A stretch of DNA of 64,000 nt from Martinezella rhizogenes (GTDB lineage Bacteria; Pseudomonadota; Alphaproteobacteria; Rhizobiales; Rhizobiaceae). The stretch's first letter is position 1; every line of letters begins with the position of its first letter. Under the pieces are notes generated by a model. It did not search any database. It was not told the origin of the DNA and saw nothing but the letters and a program-made list of their open reading frames with translations. A program made the position numbers and the translations under genes. Location of the stretch: assembly GCF_027460065.1 (NCBI RefSeq), contig NZ_JAPYZZ010000022.1, forward strand, positions 1 to 64,000. The letters run 5' to 3'. Positions 1 through 9,973 of the stretch are shown here, in pieces.

Positions 1-2
1 GC

Positions 3-1429
<1,427 letters not shown>

Positions 1430-1534
1430 CTTCAGCCCGTCGGTTTTTATTTGGCAAATTTAGGCTCTACTCGCGAAAACCCGCCATAACAAGGACAAAG
1501 CCCAGGCTATTGTTTTTGTGAGGCGCAAAGCCAT

Positions 1535-2263
1535 ATGCAAGAAAATGACAAGAGGATGTTGATGCGACGTTTCGTGGTTTCCAGCGGCTGGATTTTTGCG
1601 GCAAGCCTTGTGCTGGTTCTGGTTTTCATTCCTTTCGATCCGCGCCTTTCCGAAACCGCGCAGGCACTGCCGGGCCGAATAGTCACCTTTAATCGCGCGA
1701 TTACCGATTTCGGAACCTTCCGCTGGATGCTTTATTCCACGGGCGCGCTCGCCATTCTCGCTTATGTTGCCGCGCGTGTCCTGCAGGCGCAGACCTATGG
1801 CGGGCGGCTGAGAACGGCGTGGCGGCTTCTGGCTTATTTTTTCCTGACGATCGGCACGGCGAGTATTCTCGTCCATACGCTGAAATTCCTGATCGGGCGC
1901 GCGCGGCCGGAGCTTTTTCTGGAAATGGGTGCCTACAGCCTCACGCCTTTCACCGGCGACAATCTTTATGAGAGTTTCCCTTCCGGCCATTCGACGGCTG
2001 CCGGAGCGTTTTTCGGTGTTTTCGCCATGCTGATGCCGCGCTTCCGCTGGGCGTTTCTGCTGCTTGCGCTTGTCATCGGCGTGTCGCGTGTCATCGTCGG
2101 TGCGCATTATCCCAGCGATGTCGCAGCCGGGCTGCTGCTCGGCCTGTGGACGGCCATGGCCTTCGCCTTTATCTTTGCCCGGTCCGAAATGCTGTTTCGT
2201 TTCGATGCACAGGGCTGGCCGCAACCGAAGAATGCAAGCCCTGCGGCGGCTGAAATAAGATAA
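1535..2263 (+). CDS. PAP2-family membrane phosphatase
   Basis: A 242-residue integral membrane protein of the type 2 phosphatidic acid phosphatase superfamily, likely removing phosphate from a lipid substrate at the membrane. The three-part active-site signature is complete: KFLIGRARP (about residues 114-122), PSGHST (about 149-154) and SRVIVGAHYPSDV (about 186-198), with the PSGH and GAH histidines as catalytic pair. About five to six hydrophobic segments surround these. The gene is divergent from dxr across about 105 bases. Substrates in this family range from phosphatidate and undecaprenyl diphosphate to lipid A phosphates; nothing in the sequence decides between them. Isoprenoid-linked undecaprenyl diphosphate would fit the neighbouring dxr, but this is only contextual. 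Confidence 0.85.
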   Translation: MQENDKRMLMRRFVVSSGWIFAASLVLVLVFIPFDPRLSETAQALPGRIVTFNRAITDFGTFRWMLYSTGALAILAYVAARVLQAQTYGGRLRTAWRLLAYFFLTIGTASILVHTLKFLIGRARPELFLEMGAYSLTPFTGDNLYESFPSGHSTAAGAFFGVFAMLMPRFRWAFLLLALVIGVSRVIVGAHYPSDVAAGLLLGLWTAMAFAFIFARSEMLFRFDAQGWPQPKNASPAAAEIR

Positions 2264-2282
2264 AGACATTTAACGGGACGGG

Positions 2283-3554
2283 ATGGGGGCGAGAGTGATG
2301 GAAGACGCGAAAGCCGGGCATGAAAAGGACGTCAGAGCCGTTCAAGCCATACGCACCTGCGTTGCCGTGGCCGGTGGCGGACCGGCAGGCATGATGCTCG
2401 GCCTGCTGCTCGCCCGTAGCGGTATCGATGTTGTTGTCGTCGAGAAACACGGGGATTTTCTGCGCGATTTTCGCGGCGACACCATCCATCCTTCCACGCT
2501 TGAACTGATGGAACAGCTCGGTTTCATCGACGAGTTCCTAAGCCTTCCGCATACGCGTGCGCCGCGGCTGAATGCGGTTATCGGCGGTGAGCGCGTCACG
2601 ATTGCGGATTTTTCCCGCCTGCCGGTCCGGCACCGTTTCATCGCCTTCATGCCGCAATGGGATTTTCTCAATTTCATCGTCGGCAAGGCAGGGCAATATG
2701 AAAATTTCCGCCTGCTGATGAATGCGCCGGTCACCGGCCTCATCGAACGGGACGGGCGCGTCGGCGGTCTCACCGTCGAAACGCCGGAAGGGGTCATCGA
2801 GATCGCTGCCGATCTGGTGGTCGGTGCGGATGGCCGTAACTCCATCGTCCGCGAAGCGGCGGGGCTCGAGGTCCAGCGCTTTGGAATTCCGACCGAGGTG
2901 CTGTGGCTGCGCCTTTCGAAACAGCCTGATGATCCGGCCGAAACCATGGGGCATGCCGGTTCGCGACAGGGTTTCGTGATGATCAACCGGAGTGATTACT
3001 GGCAATGCGGTTATGTGGTGCGCAAGGGATTTTTCGCGGACATAAAGCTGGAGGGGATCGAAGCCTTCCGGGACAGGGTCGCGGAAATCTGCCCTTTCCC
3101 ACGCGAAAGGCTCGATGAGCTCAAGAGCTGGGACGATGTGCATCTCCTGACCGTCCGTATCGACCGTCTGAAGCGCTGGTGGAAACCCGGCCTGATCTGC
3201 ATCGGCGATGCGGCTCATGCTATGTCACCCGTCGGCGGCGTCGGCGTCAATCTGGCCATTCAGGACGCGGTTGCCGCCGCCAATATATTGGTGCCGGTGC
3301 TGGTGTCCGGCCGGGCCATTCGTGACGACGACCTCGCCGCAATCGAAAAGCGGCGGTCCTTCCCGACCAAGGCCACGCAGTTTCTGCAGCGGATGATGCG
3401 TATCGGTCGCAAGAAAGGGCAAGAGGAAAGGGCGGAAAAACCCAAAGGCCCGCCCGCCTTCGTGCGGGCGATCATCCGATTTCCGCTTCTTTCCCACCTT
3501 ACTGGCCGGCTGGTGGGATTGGGTTTCCGCCGGGAAAAGATCGAGACGCCGTGA
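2283..3554 (+). CDS. FAD-dependent monooxygenase (UbiH/PHBH-like group)
   Basis: A 423-residue flavoprotein of the class A aromatic hydroxylase fold. Visible motifs are the dinucleotide-binding VAGGGPAGMMLG near residues 29-40, the DG motif VVGADGRNS near 180-188, and the GD motif CIGDAAHAMSPVGGVGVN near 305-322, which contacts the FAD ribose. This arrangement indicates NAD(P)H-dependent hydroxylation of an aromatic or quinone-like substrate, but no substrate can be named. It starts 19 bases after the PAP2 gene, so both may be co-transcribed. An alternative start at 2298 would remove five residues and also has a purine-rich leader. It ends six bases before the convergent ROK kinase gene. Confidence 0.85.
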   Translation: MGARVMEDAKAGHEKDVRAVQAIRTCVAVAGGGPAGMMLGLLLARSGIDVVVVEKHGDFLRDFRGDTIHPSTLELMEQLGFIDEFLSLPHTRAPRLNAVIGGERVTIADFSRLPVRHRFIAFMPQWDFLNFIVGKAGQYENFRLLMNAPVTGLIERDGRVGGLTVETPEGVIEIAADLVVGADGRNSIVREAAGLEVQRFGIPTEVLWLRLSKQPDDPAETMGHAGSRQGFVMINRSDYWQCGYVVRKGFFADIKLEGIEAFRDRVAEICPFPRERLDELKSWDDVHLLTVRIDRLKRWWKPGLICIGDAAHAMSPVGGVGVNLAIQDAVAAANILVPVLVSGRAIRDDDLAAIEKRRSFPTKATQFLQRMMRIGRKKGQEERAEKPKGPPAFVRAIIRFPLLSHLTGRLVGLGFRREKIETP

Positions 3555-3560
3555 GGGCCA

Positions 3561-4487
3561 TCAGGACGAGCGGCCGATTTCCTGCGCATATTTCAACCCG
3601 ATAACGGCTGATCCGATCAACCCCGGTTCGATGCGGCAGATGGCGGGCACGACCAGCGGGCGGTCGAAGCGTCTGAGAATGCGGGCCCTGACTGCTTCAT
3701 CCAATGCGGCGAGAAGCTCCCGCGAGTTCGAAAGCCCGCCGCCCACCGGCACAATGGTCGCGCCGGTGACATTGATCACCATCGCCAGCGGCGAGGCGAG
3801 AATATCGATGAGAACATCGATGGTTCTGGCGGCTTTTACATCGCCCGCCTGCCAGGCGGCGATAATATCCTCGCTGGTCATCTCCTGCCGGTGCAGATGC
3901 GCATGCAGTTTTTCCATGCCTCGGGCGCTGCCGATGGCGTCGACACAGCCTGTGAGGCCACAGCCGCATTCGAAGCGGGGCAGCGAGACCGGCGGATTGC
4001 CGGCCGATGTCGCGGCCACGGGCCCATGGCCCCATTCGCCGGCAAAACCGCCATGGCTATTGATGAGCTTGCCATCGATCACCAGCCCACCGCCGACACC
4101 GGTTCCAAGGATGACGCCGAAAACCACGCGGTGGCCCTGACCCGAGCCGATTTCCGATTCGGCGATCACGAAACAATCCGCGTCATTCGAGACGATGACG
4201 GGAAGGTTGATGGCTTTTTCCAGTTCGTCCTTCAAGACCCGGCGATGAATGCTCGGAATATTAGCGACGGTAGCCTTGCCGGTGTCGGGATCGATGACCC
4301 CGGCAATCGACAACGATACGCAGCCGGGCGTACCTCCGCTCGCATCGATGACGGATTTGAGGCCGGCGGCGAAGTCTTCGAAACTGGTTTTCGGCGTTGG
4401 AATGCGCGGCATCGGGCGAATATCGTCCGGGGCATGGGCAATCGCGCCCTTGATGGTCGTTCCGCCAATATCGAAACAAACGATCAT
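3561..4487 (-). CDS. ROK-family sugar kinase, probable N-acetylglucosamine kinase
   Basis: A 308-residue ROK protein without a DNA-binding domain, so a kinase and not a repressor. It begins with the ATP-binding FDIGGTTIKGA motif, has the catalytic-base region SNDADCFVIAE near residue 100, the GTGVGGGLV motif near 130, and the ROK zinc motif GHG followed by CGCGLTGCVD near 150-178. Probable role: ATP-dependent phosphorylation of cytosolic GlcNAc to GlcNAc-6-phosphate, released by the GH20 enzyme encoded in the same locus. It is the last gene of a minus-strand operon, three bases after nagA. The substrate is inferred from its neighbours nagA and the SIS deaminase; ROK glucokinases have the same motifs. 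Confidence 0.85.
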   Translation of the reverse strand: MIVCFDIGGTTIKGAIAHAPDDIRPMPRIPTPKTSFEDFAAGLKSVIDASGGTPGCVSLSIAGVIDPDTGKATVANIPSIHRRVLKDELEKAINLPVIVSNDADCFVIAESEIGSGQGHRVVFGVILGTGVGGGLVIDGKLINSHGGFAGEWGHGPVAATSAGNPPVSLPRFECGCGLTGCVDAIGSARGMEKLHAHLHRQEMTSEDIIAAWQAGDVKAARTIDVLIDILASPLAMVINVTGATIVPVGGGLSNSRELLAALDEAVRARILRRFDRPLVVPAICRIEPGLIGSAVIGLKYAQEIGRSS

Positions 4488-4490
4488 GGT

Positions 4491-5657
4491 TTAAACTCCG
4501 GAATGCGCGGCATCGTAGATTTTTTCTCCACCAATCCAGGTCGAATGCATCTGGAGGTCGGGTGTGAGCACAACGAAATCGGCATCGAAACCGGGCAGGA
4601 GTTTTCCCTTGTCCGATGCGCCGACAGCCTGTGCAGGATAGGCGGATGCCATTCTCAAAGCTTCTTCCAGCGGCGTGTCCAGCTTTTCGTGCATGAAGCG
4701 GACGCAGGAGAGCATGTCGATATCCGCCCCCGCCAGCGTGCCGTCTTCAAGCGTCAGCCGGCCGCCATTGCGATAGACACGTCTGCCATTCAGTTCGAAC
4801 CCATCATCATCCGTGCCTATAGTCGACATGGCGTCGGTGACGAGGAAAATCTGGCCGGGGCCATTCTTGGCGCGTAGCGCAATGCCGATGGCGGCCGGAT
4901 CGACATGGAAACCATCGGCGATCAGCCCGCAATCCAGCCCGCCGTTCGAAAGGGCTGCGCCAACCAGACCGGGTTCGCGGTGGCCAAGCGGGCTCATGGC
5001 GTTGAAAAGATGCGTCACCATGGAAGCGCCGGCCTCGGTATAGGCCGTTGCAACGTCGAGGCCGGTATCTGTATGGCCGAGACTGACCACGATGCCGGCT
5101 TTTCTCAGCGTTGCGGCCTGCTCCTCGGTCACGTTCTCAGGGGCAATGGTCGTCATCACGAAGGCAAGTTCCGCCTTGCAGCCGGTCAGAACGGCAAGAT
5201 CGGCCGTCTCCATCTTGCGGATCAACGCCGGATCATGGGTGCCCTTGCGTGCGATGGAGAGATGCGGCCCTTCGAAATGCAAGCCCAGAAAGCCCGGCAG
5301 CTGCGTCTTGCCGGCGGCAATACCCGCCTTTGCCGCTTTCGAGGTTACATCCGGCCGGTCGGTAATGAGCGTGACCATCAGCGCCGTTGTGCCGAACCTG
5401 GCGTGAGCGGAACAGATGCGGGCAATGCCTTCGACATCCGGCTGATTGTTGAACATCACCCCGCCGCCGCCATTGACCTGGAGATCGATGAATCCAGGCG
5501 CGATCAGCAGTCCCTTCGCGTCGATCGCTTCGGATTCGGCTGGCACGCAGTCGGAGATGGCAGCAATATGCCCGTCGCCGACCACGAGCACCCTGCCGTC
5601 ATGCCACGCGGCGCCGTCGAAAATGCGGGCGCCGACAAATGCCTTGATGCCGCTCAT
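4491..5657 (-). CDS. nagA: N-acetylglucosamine-6-phosphate deacetylase
   Basis: A 388-residue amidohydrolase-superfamily enzyme that converts GlcNAc-6-phosphate to glucosamine-6-phosphate and acetate. It shows the NagA landmarks in order: PGFIDLQVNGGGG near residues 54-66, the metal-ligand glutamate in LHFEGPHLS near 126-134, metal histidines in SLGHTDT near 192 and THLFNAMSP near 213, and the catalytic aspartate in LVTDAMS near 273. The first HxH-type ligand pair is reduced to Q-N, as in single-metal NagA proteins. Its start overlaps the stop of the preceding SIS gene by four bases (ATGA), which indicates translational coupling. Length is normal for NagA. Confidence 0.95.
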   Translation of the reverse strand: MSGIKAFVGARIFDGAAWHDGRVLVVGDGHIAAISDCVPAESEAIDAKGLLIAPGFIDLQVNGGGGVMFNNQPDVEGIARICSAHARFGTTALMVTLITDRPDVTSKAAKAGIAAGKTQLPGFLGLHFEGPHLSIARKGTHDPALIRKMETADLAVLTGCKAELAFVMTTIAPENVTEEQAATLRKAGIVVSLGHTDTGLDVATAYTEAGASMVTHLFNAMSPLGHREPGLVGAALSNGGLDCGLIADGFHVDPAAIGIALRAKNGPGQIFLVTDAMSTIGTDDDGFELNGRRVYRNGGRLTLEDGTLAGADIDMLSCVRFMHEKLDTPLEEALRMASAYPAQAVGASDKGKLLPGFDADFVVLTPDLQMHSTWIGGEKIYDAAHSGV

Positions 5658-6676
5658 TGGGTTTCCGTTACCTTCTTCAATGCCACGGGTGCATCCGGGT
5701 TGAAGCCACGCGCGCGGGACAATTGTTCTATGAAGCCATAAAACGGCGCAATCAGCAGCAATGCGTCGGTCAGCGGGTGGTTGGTCTCCACGAAAGGCAG
5801 GGGCTTGGCCGGGCTGCCCTCTGTGGAGGTGACGAAAACACTCGCACCCTTATGGGCAAGACCTGCAGCGATGTCAGTGACGGAGGTTTCGGCGCGGTCG
5901 CGGGCGGCAAAGGCGATGACGGGGAATTGCGGCGCGACCAGCGAGACAGGGCCATGCATTACTTCAGCCGAGGAGTAGGCTTCGGCATGCAGCTCGCAGG
6001 TTTCCTTGCATTTCAGTGCGGCTTCCGCGGCAATGGCAAGGGCAGGGCCGCGGCCCAACATGTAAAGCGATTCTTCGCCCTTCACCGCCTCGCCGATATG
6101 GCTCCAATCGAGCGCGACGGCCTTGGCGAAATTCTGCGGCAGAGCGCTGACGGCCTTGGCAAGCAGGCTGTCTTCCGTCCATTCTGCAAGGATCGCCAGA
6201 CCGGCGACGATGGAGTTGACGAAGGATTTGGTTGCTGCCACGGCTTTTTCCGGCCCCGCCTGGATATTGATGGCGTGGTCGGCCGCCTCACCCAGTGGAG
6301 AAGGCAGGGTGTTGACGAGCGAGAAGGTGAGCGCGCCGCCCTTGCGGGCGCTTTGTGCGAGCGCAACGATGTCAGGGCTCTTGCCGGATTGCGAGACGGC
6401 AAAGGCCGCTGCCCGTTCCAGCCGGAGTTTCGTCTGGTAGATGGAGGCGAGCGAGGGGCCGAGCGAGGCGACCGGCAGACCGGTCTGCAATTCGATCGCA
6501 TATTTCAGGAAATGTGCGGCGTGATCGGAGGAGCCGCGGGCGATGGTGACGACGACCGCCGGGTCACGGGCCTTCAGCTTGCTGCCGGCCTCCAGGAAGT
6601 CGGTCTTGGCATTGTCCAGCAGGCGGGCGACAGCATCGGGAATCTCATCGATTTCCTGGCGCATCAGGGTTGTCAT
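5654..6676 (-). CDS. SIS-domain glucosamine-6-phosphate deaminase (NagB-II type)
   Basis: A 340-residue protein with two SIS domains resembling the isomerase half of GlmS, lacking the glutaminase domain. Visible features are the MRQEIDEIPDAV start typical of GlmS-like isomerases, ARGSSDHAAHFLKYAIE near residues 46-62, the phosphosugar loop SQSGKSPD near 94-101, and ALKCKETCELHAEAYSS with VMHGP near 220-245. It ends in LKKVTET, like NagB-II proteins of Shewanella-type GlcNAc pathways. Expected reaction: glucosamine-6-phosphate to fructose-6-phosphate and ammonia. No classical NagB is present in the operon, which supports this role. The gene lies 24 bases after the GntR gene and overlaps nagA by four bases. 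Confidence 0.85.
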   Translation of the reverse strand: MTTLMRQEIDEIPDAVARLLDNAKTDFLEAGSKLKARDPAVVVTIARGSSDHAAHFLKYAIELQTGLPVASLGPSLASIYQTKLRLERAAAFAVSQSGKSPDIVALAQSARKGGALTFSLVNTLPSPLGEAADHAINIQAGPEKAVAATKSFVNSIVAGLAILAEWTEDSLLAKAVSALPQNFAKAVALDWSHIGEAVKGEESLYMLGRGPALAIAAEAALKCKETCELHAEAYSSAEVMHGPVSLVAPQFPVIAFAARDRAETSVTDIAAGLAHKGASVFVTSTEGSPAKPLPFVETNHPLTDALLLIAPFYGFIEQLSRARGFNPDAPVALKKVTETQ

Positions 6677-6700
6677 TGTTTCGTGTCCTTGGTCAATGTT

Positions 6701-7453
6701 TCACTCTGGACCCATCGTCAGTTCGGCGACGAGGTCATAGGCATCACTACGGTAAAGTGCGCGGGATATTTCCATGAGGCGCCCGCTTTCCAGATAGGCC
6801 ATGCGCTGAACGGAAAGCGCTGCCGAGCCGAGCGGAACCCCAAGCAGCTGGGTTTCCTCATCCGTGAGATTGCGGGCCGAGATGCGCTGAATGGCGCGCA
6901 CGGGGCGGATACCGTTTTTTTCAAGCTCCAGATAAAGCGAGTTTTCAACCAGTTGCGGATCGGGCAGAATATCGCCCGGCAGGCTGGTGACTTCCAGTGC
7001 GATCGGCTGGTCATTGGCAAGACGCAGGCGCGTGAGCCGCGCCACCATGGCGGATTGGGAAAGACCGAGCGCCATCATTTCATCGCCGGTGGGGTGGAAC
7101 AGTCCCCTGTCCAGCCAGCGGGTGCTCGCCGTCATGCCGCGCCGGCGCATGTCCTCGGTGAAGGAGGTGAGCTTGGTCAGCGGCTGCTGCATGCGGGTGA
7201 TGGGCTTGACGACAAAGGTGCCCGAACCATGCCGGCGAACGAGAAGGCCGTCGCGGACAAGATCATCCACCGCCTTGCGCACGGTGACGCGGCTTACACA
7301 GGCGCTTTCAGCAATATCGCGCTCCGGCGGCAGGGCGTCCCCATGTTTCAGGCGGCCGCCATTGATGGCGTCTTCGATTGTCTGGCGCAATTTCAGGTAT
7401 AGCGGGCCGCCGCCTGATTGCAGGTCCTCCAGATTAAGCGCTGCCCCGTTCAT
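6701..7453 (-). CDS. GntR/HutC-family regulator of the amino-sugar operon (NagR-like)
   Basis: A 250-residue regulator with an N-terminal winged helix (about residues 14-82, with PPERDIAESACVSRVTVRKA as recognition region and a RRHGSGTFV wing) and a C-terminal UTRA ligand domain (about 100-245). HutC-subfamily members often respond to phosphorylated sugars such as GlcNAc-6-P or GlcN-6-P. It is the first gene of the minus-strand nag operon and diverges from the Gfo/Idh-led transport operon, so it probably controls both from the shared 7454-7893 region. Effector and operators are inference. Confidence 0.9.
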   Translation of the reverse strand: MNGAALNLEDLQSGGGPLYLKLRQTIEDAINGGRLKHGDALPPERDIAESACVSRVTVRKAVDDLVRDGLLVRRHGSGTFVVKPITRMQQPLTKLTSFTEDMRRRGMTASTRWLDRGLFHPTGDEMMALGLSQSAMVARLTRLRLANDQPIALEVTSLPGDILPDPQLVENSLYLELEKNGIRPVRAIQRISARNLTDEETQLLGVPLGSAALSVQRMAYLESGRLMEISRALYRSDAYDLVAELTMGPE

Positions 7454-7893
7454 CCATAACCTCTGTCACAATCCGATATGGCTGCTTCTGGCTATACCAC
7501 AGAAGATAGGATCGGCAATACCAAAATAGAACCATTCGGGAACTTGTATTATTAATCGGAGCATTTTTCGTTCATGCGCCTCAAATTAAGGCCACATGAT
7601 CGAAATTTACGCATTAACCAAAAAAATTTTCCCATCGACGGAATTGCTATAGACGATTGGCATTTTTTTGGTATTGTTTTGGCATCGGTTGCCGGTGAAT
7701 AGCTGTTGCGCGTCCCGCTGGCCTGGAAGAATCGGTTTCTTATCCGCGACTTGCCAGAGTAAATCGAATTTTGCTTGACCGTTGTGAAAACTAATTTCAT
7801 CATGGTTAGAAATTATCGCAGATAACTGAATAACCAACGCAGAATTGGTTGCTTTTGCGAAAATTATTTACGAGTGAGCAGGGAACAAAGTTC
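7454..7893. promoter_or_regulatory. Divergent regulatory region between nag regulator and transport operon
   Basis: This 440-base, relatively AT-rich stretch holds no convincing gene. It contains TGGCTATACCA at 7489-7499, whose complement TGGTATAGCCA resembles TGGTATAGACCA-type operators of HutC-subfamily GntR proteins. It also has an exact inverted pair, CAATACCAAAA at 7516-7526 and TTTTGGTATTG at 7666-7676, and AACCAA/TTGGTT arms with a 7-base spacer at 7832-7850. A TTGACC hexamer at 7775-7780 could be a -35 element for the plus-strand operon, but no good -10 follows. GGGAAC just before 7894 can serve as ribosome binding site. These are candidate sites only. Confidence 0.4.
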
Positions 7894-9075
7894 ATGAAGG
7901 TGGGAATTATCGGACTCGGATTCCGTCTCGGTTATCTGGGCTACGTTTTTCATGAGATCGACAAGGATTTCGAGATCGTCGGTTATGTCGACCCTCATCC
8001 GGCAGGTCTGCCGGGTTTGCAGGAAAAGGGCATTTCGGCCGGCAAGGTCTATGACAGCCCGGAAGCGCTGATCGCCGGTGAAAAATTCGATCTCCTGATG
8101 ATCGGCTCGCCGAACCACATGCATCTGGAGCATATCCGCATCGGCCTCGAGGCCGGTTGCACCATCTTCTCGGAAAAACCCATCGTCGTCAGCATCGAGG
8201 AAAGCCTCGAACTCGCCCGGCTGCTCAACAAACACGGCCATGAGCGGCTGCTGGTCGGTCTGGTCCTGCGTTATTCGCCGCTTTACCGCGATCTGCGCGC
8301 CGCGCAGGCCGAAGGCAAGCTGGGTGATGTCGTTTCCATCGAGGCCTCGGAGCATATCCCGCCCTATCATGGCGCATTCTTCATGCGCGACTGGCGGCGT
8401 TACGAGAATTATTCCGGCTCCTTCATGTTGGAAAAATGCTGCCACGATCTCGATCTCTATAATGGTGTGGTCGGCGCGCGGCCGCGTTTCGTATCGAGCT
8501 TCGGTGGGCGCAAAAGCTTTACGCCGGCAAATGCGCCGCAGAATGACGGCATCAACGACATGGAGGTCTATCACCGCAAGCCGAGCGGCTGGATGGGCTC
8601 CGACAGGGTCTTCGACAGCGACGGCGACATCATCGATTACCAGACGGCGATCGTCGAATATGAAAACGGTGCCTCGCTCGCCTTCCATACTAATCTCAAC
8701 GTTCCCGACGATTTCCGCCGCTTCTGCGTCATCGGCGCCAAGGGCATGGCAGAGGGTGATTTCGTGCGCGGCTTCCTGAACGTTCACAATGCCCGCACCA
8801 ATGAGAAGACCGTCGCCAAGACCTATTCTGCGGCGACCACGCTCTCCCAGCATTATGGTGCGGACGAGCAGATGGCCGAGGACGTCATCGCCCATATCGT
8901 CAAGGGTACGCCCTTGCCAGTTTCCGCACTCGATGCGATTGAGGCCGGCATTCTGGCGCTTGCCATGGATGAGGCGCGCCATGGCCGCAAAGTGGTCGAT
9001 CTGAAACCGGTCTGGGAGGAGTATGATCTGGCGCTGCACGGTCAGCCGCATTCCCCCGCCGTGAAATCGGCTTGA
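7894..9075 (+). CDS. Gfo/Idh/MocA-family oxidoreductase
   Basis: A 393-residue NAD(P)-dependent dehydrogenase, probably acting on a sugar or cyclitol. The Rossmann motif VGIIGLGFRLGYLG is at the very N-terminus, followed by the family's SEKPIVV motif near residues 91-97 (the lysine is the usual catalytic-site residue) and a C-terminal alpha/beta substrate domain containing EKCCHDLDLYN, whose H-D pair matches the family's active-site region. I chose the ATG at 7894 because it has a purine-rich ribosome site and puts the Rossmann fold at the start; an upstream TTG at 7849 would add an unlikely tail. It leads an operon with sugar ABC transporter genes, so it may oxidise the imported saccharide. 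The exact substrate is unknown. Confidence 0.85.
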   Translation: MKVGIIGLGFRLGYLGYVFHEIDKDFEIVGYVDPHPAGLPGLQEKGISAGKVYDSPEALIAGEKFDLLMIGSPNHMHLEHIRIGLEAGCTIFSEKPIVVSIEESLELARLLNKHGHERLLVGLVLRYSPLYRDLRAAQAEGKLGDVVSIEASEHIPPYHGAFFMRDWRRYENYSGSFMLEKCCHDLDLYNGVVGARPRFVSSFGGRKSFTPANAPQNDGINDMEVYHRKPSGWMGSDRVFDSDGDIIDYQTAIVEYENGASLAFHTNLNVPDDFRRFCVIGAKGMAEGDFVRGFLNVHNARTNEKTVAKTYSAATTLSQHYGADEQMAEDVIAHIVKGTPLPVSALDAIEAGILALAMDEARHGRKVVDLKPVWEEYDLALHGQPHSPAVKSA

Positions 9076-9088
9076 GGGGGTCTGCGCG

Positions 9089-9973
9089 ATGGATGCCAAA
9101 CGCAGCGCAGTCATCTTCGCCTGGCTTCTTCTCGTCCCGGCGCTTTTATATATCACGCTTATCGTTGCTTACCCGCTGGTGGACACATTCATCCTGTCGT
9201 TCACCGATGCGTCACTCAAAAAAGTGACGAACTGGGTCGGCTTCATCAATTACGAGAAAATCTTCAACGCGACTTTTGCCGATGTCATCACGCGGACCTT
9301 TATCTGGACGTTCTTTTCCGTCTCGATAAAGATGATCATCGGTACATTTGGTGCAGTGCTGTTGAATTCCGCCGTTCCAGGCCGTGCGGTATTCCGCATC
9401 CTGACCATGCCGCCATGGATCGTGCCGATGGCTATCGGCATCTTCATGTGGGGCTGGATGTATAATGGCCAGTTCGGCATGATTTCCGGGGTATTGCAGA
9501 ATCTCGGCCTGGTGGATGGCCCCGTCGCCTTCCTTGCCTATGGCAGAACCGCCTTCTGGGCGACGATCGTGACCGATGTGTGGATCGGCGTGCCGATGGT
9601 GACGCTTTATCTGCTGGCCGCCATCCAATCCATTCCGCAGGATCTCTACGAGGCGGCCTGGACGGATGGCGCAAGCCGCGCCTATCGCTTCCGCCGCATC
9701 ACGCTGCCGCTGATGCTGCCGGCCATGATCACCATGTCCGTCCTGTCATTGATTTCGACGTTCAATTCCTTCGATATCATCTGGATTCTGACGCGCGGTG
9801 GTCCGAATGGCGAAACCACGACGATGATTATCGACACCTACAAGACGGCGATCGGGGCCTACAAATATGGCGAAGGTGCCGCGCGCGCCGTGCTGATCTG
9901 TATCTTCCTGTCGATCTTCACCTTCTTCTATTTCCGCATAACCCGCCGTTTCTCGCAGGAGGCCACACGATGA
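9089..9973 (+). CDS. Sugar ABC transporter permease, MalF type
   Basis: A 294-residue inner-membrane permease of the CUT1 carbohydrate importer group. It has about six hydrophobic segments and the EAA cytoplasmic loop YEAAWTDGASRAYRFRRITL near residues 189-208, which docks to the ATPase. It forms a heterodimer with the protein encoded immediately downstream, whose start overlaps its stop (ATGA). It lies 13 bases after the Gfo/Idh gene. With the binding protein and ATPase that follow, this makes a complete importer, probably for GlcNAc or short GlcNAc-containing saccharides given the intracellular hexosaminidase in the locus. Confidence 0.9.
   Translation: MDAKRSAVIFAWLLLVPALLYITLIVAYPLVDTFILSFTDASLKKVTNWVGFINYEKIFNATFADVITRTFIWTFFSVSIKMIIGTFGAVLLNSAVPGRAVFRILTMPPWIVPMAIGIFMWGWMYNGQFGMISGVLQNLGLVDGPVAFLAYGRTAFWATIVTDVWIGVPMVTLYLLAAIQSIPQDLYEAAWTDGASRAYRFRRITLPLMLPAMITMSVLSLISTFNSFDIIWILTRGGPNGETTTMIIDTYKTAIGAYKYGEGAARAVLICIFLSIFTFFYFRITRRFSQEATR

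Noticed and set aside
5657-7402. 581-codon open frame on the plus strand
   Set aside because: It covers the SIS deaminase and GntR genes in antisense. Composition is low-quality and both minus-strand genes are clearly real.
7864-9156. 430-codon open frame on the minus strand
   Set aside because: Antisense shadow of the Gfo/Idh/MocA gene; no domain pattern.
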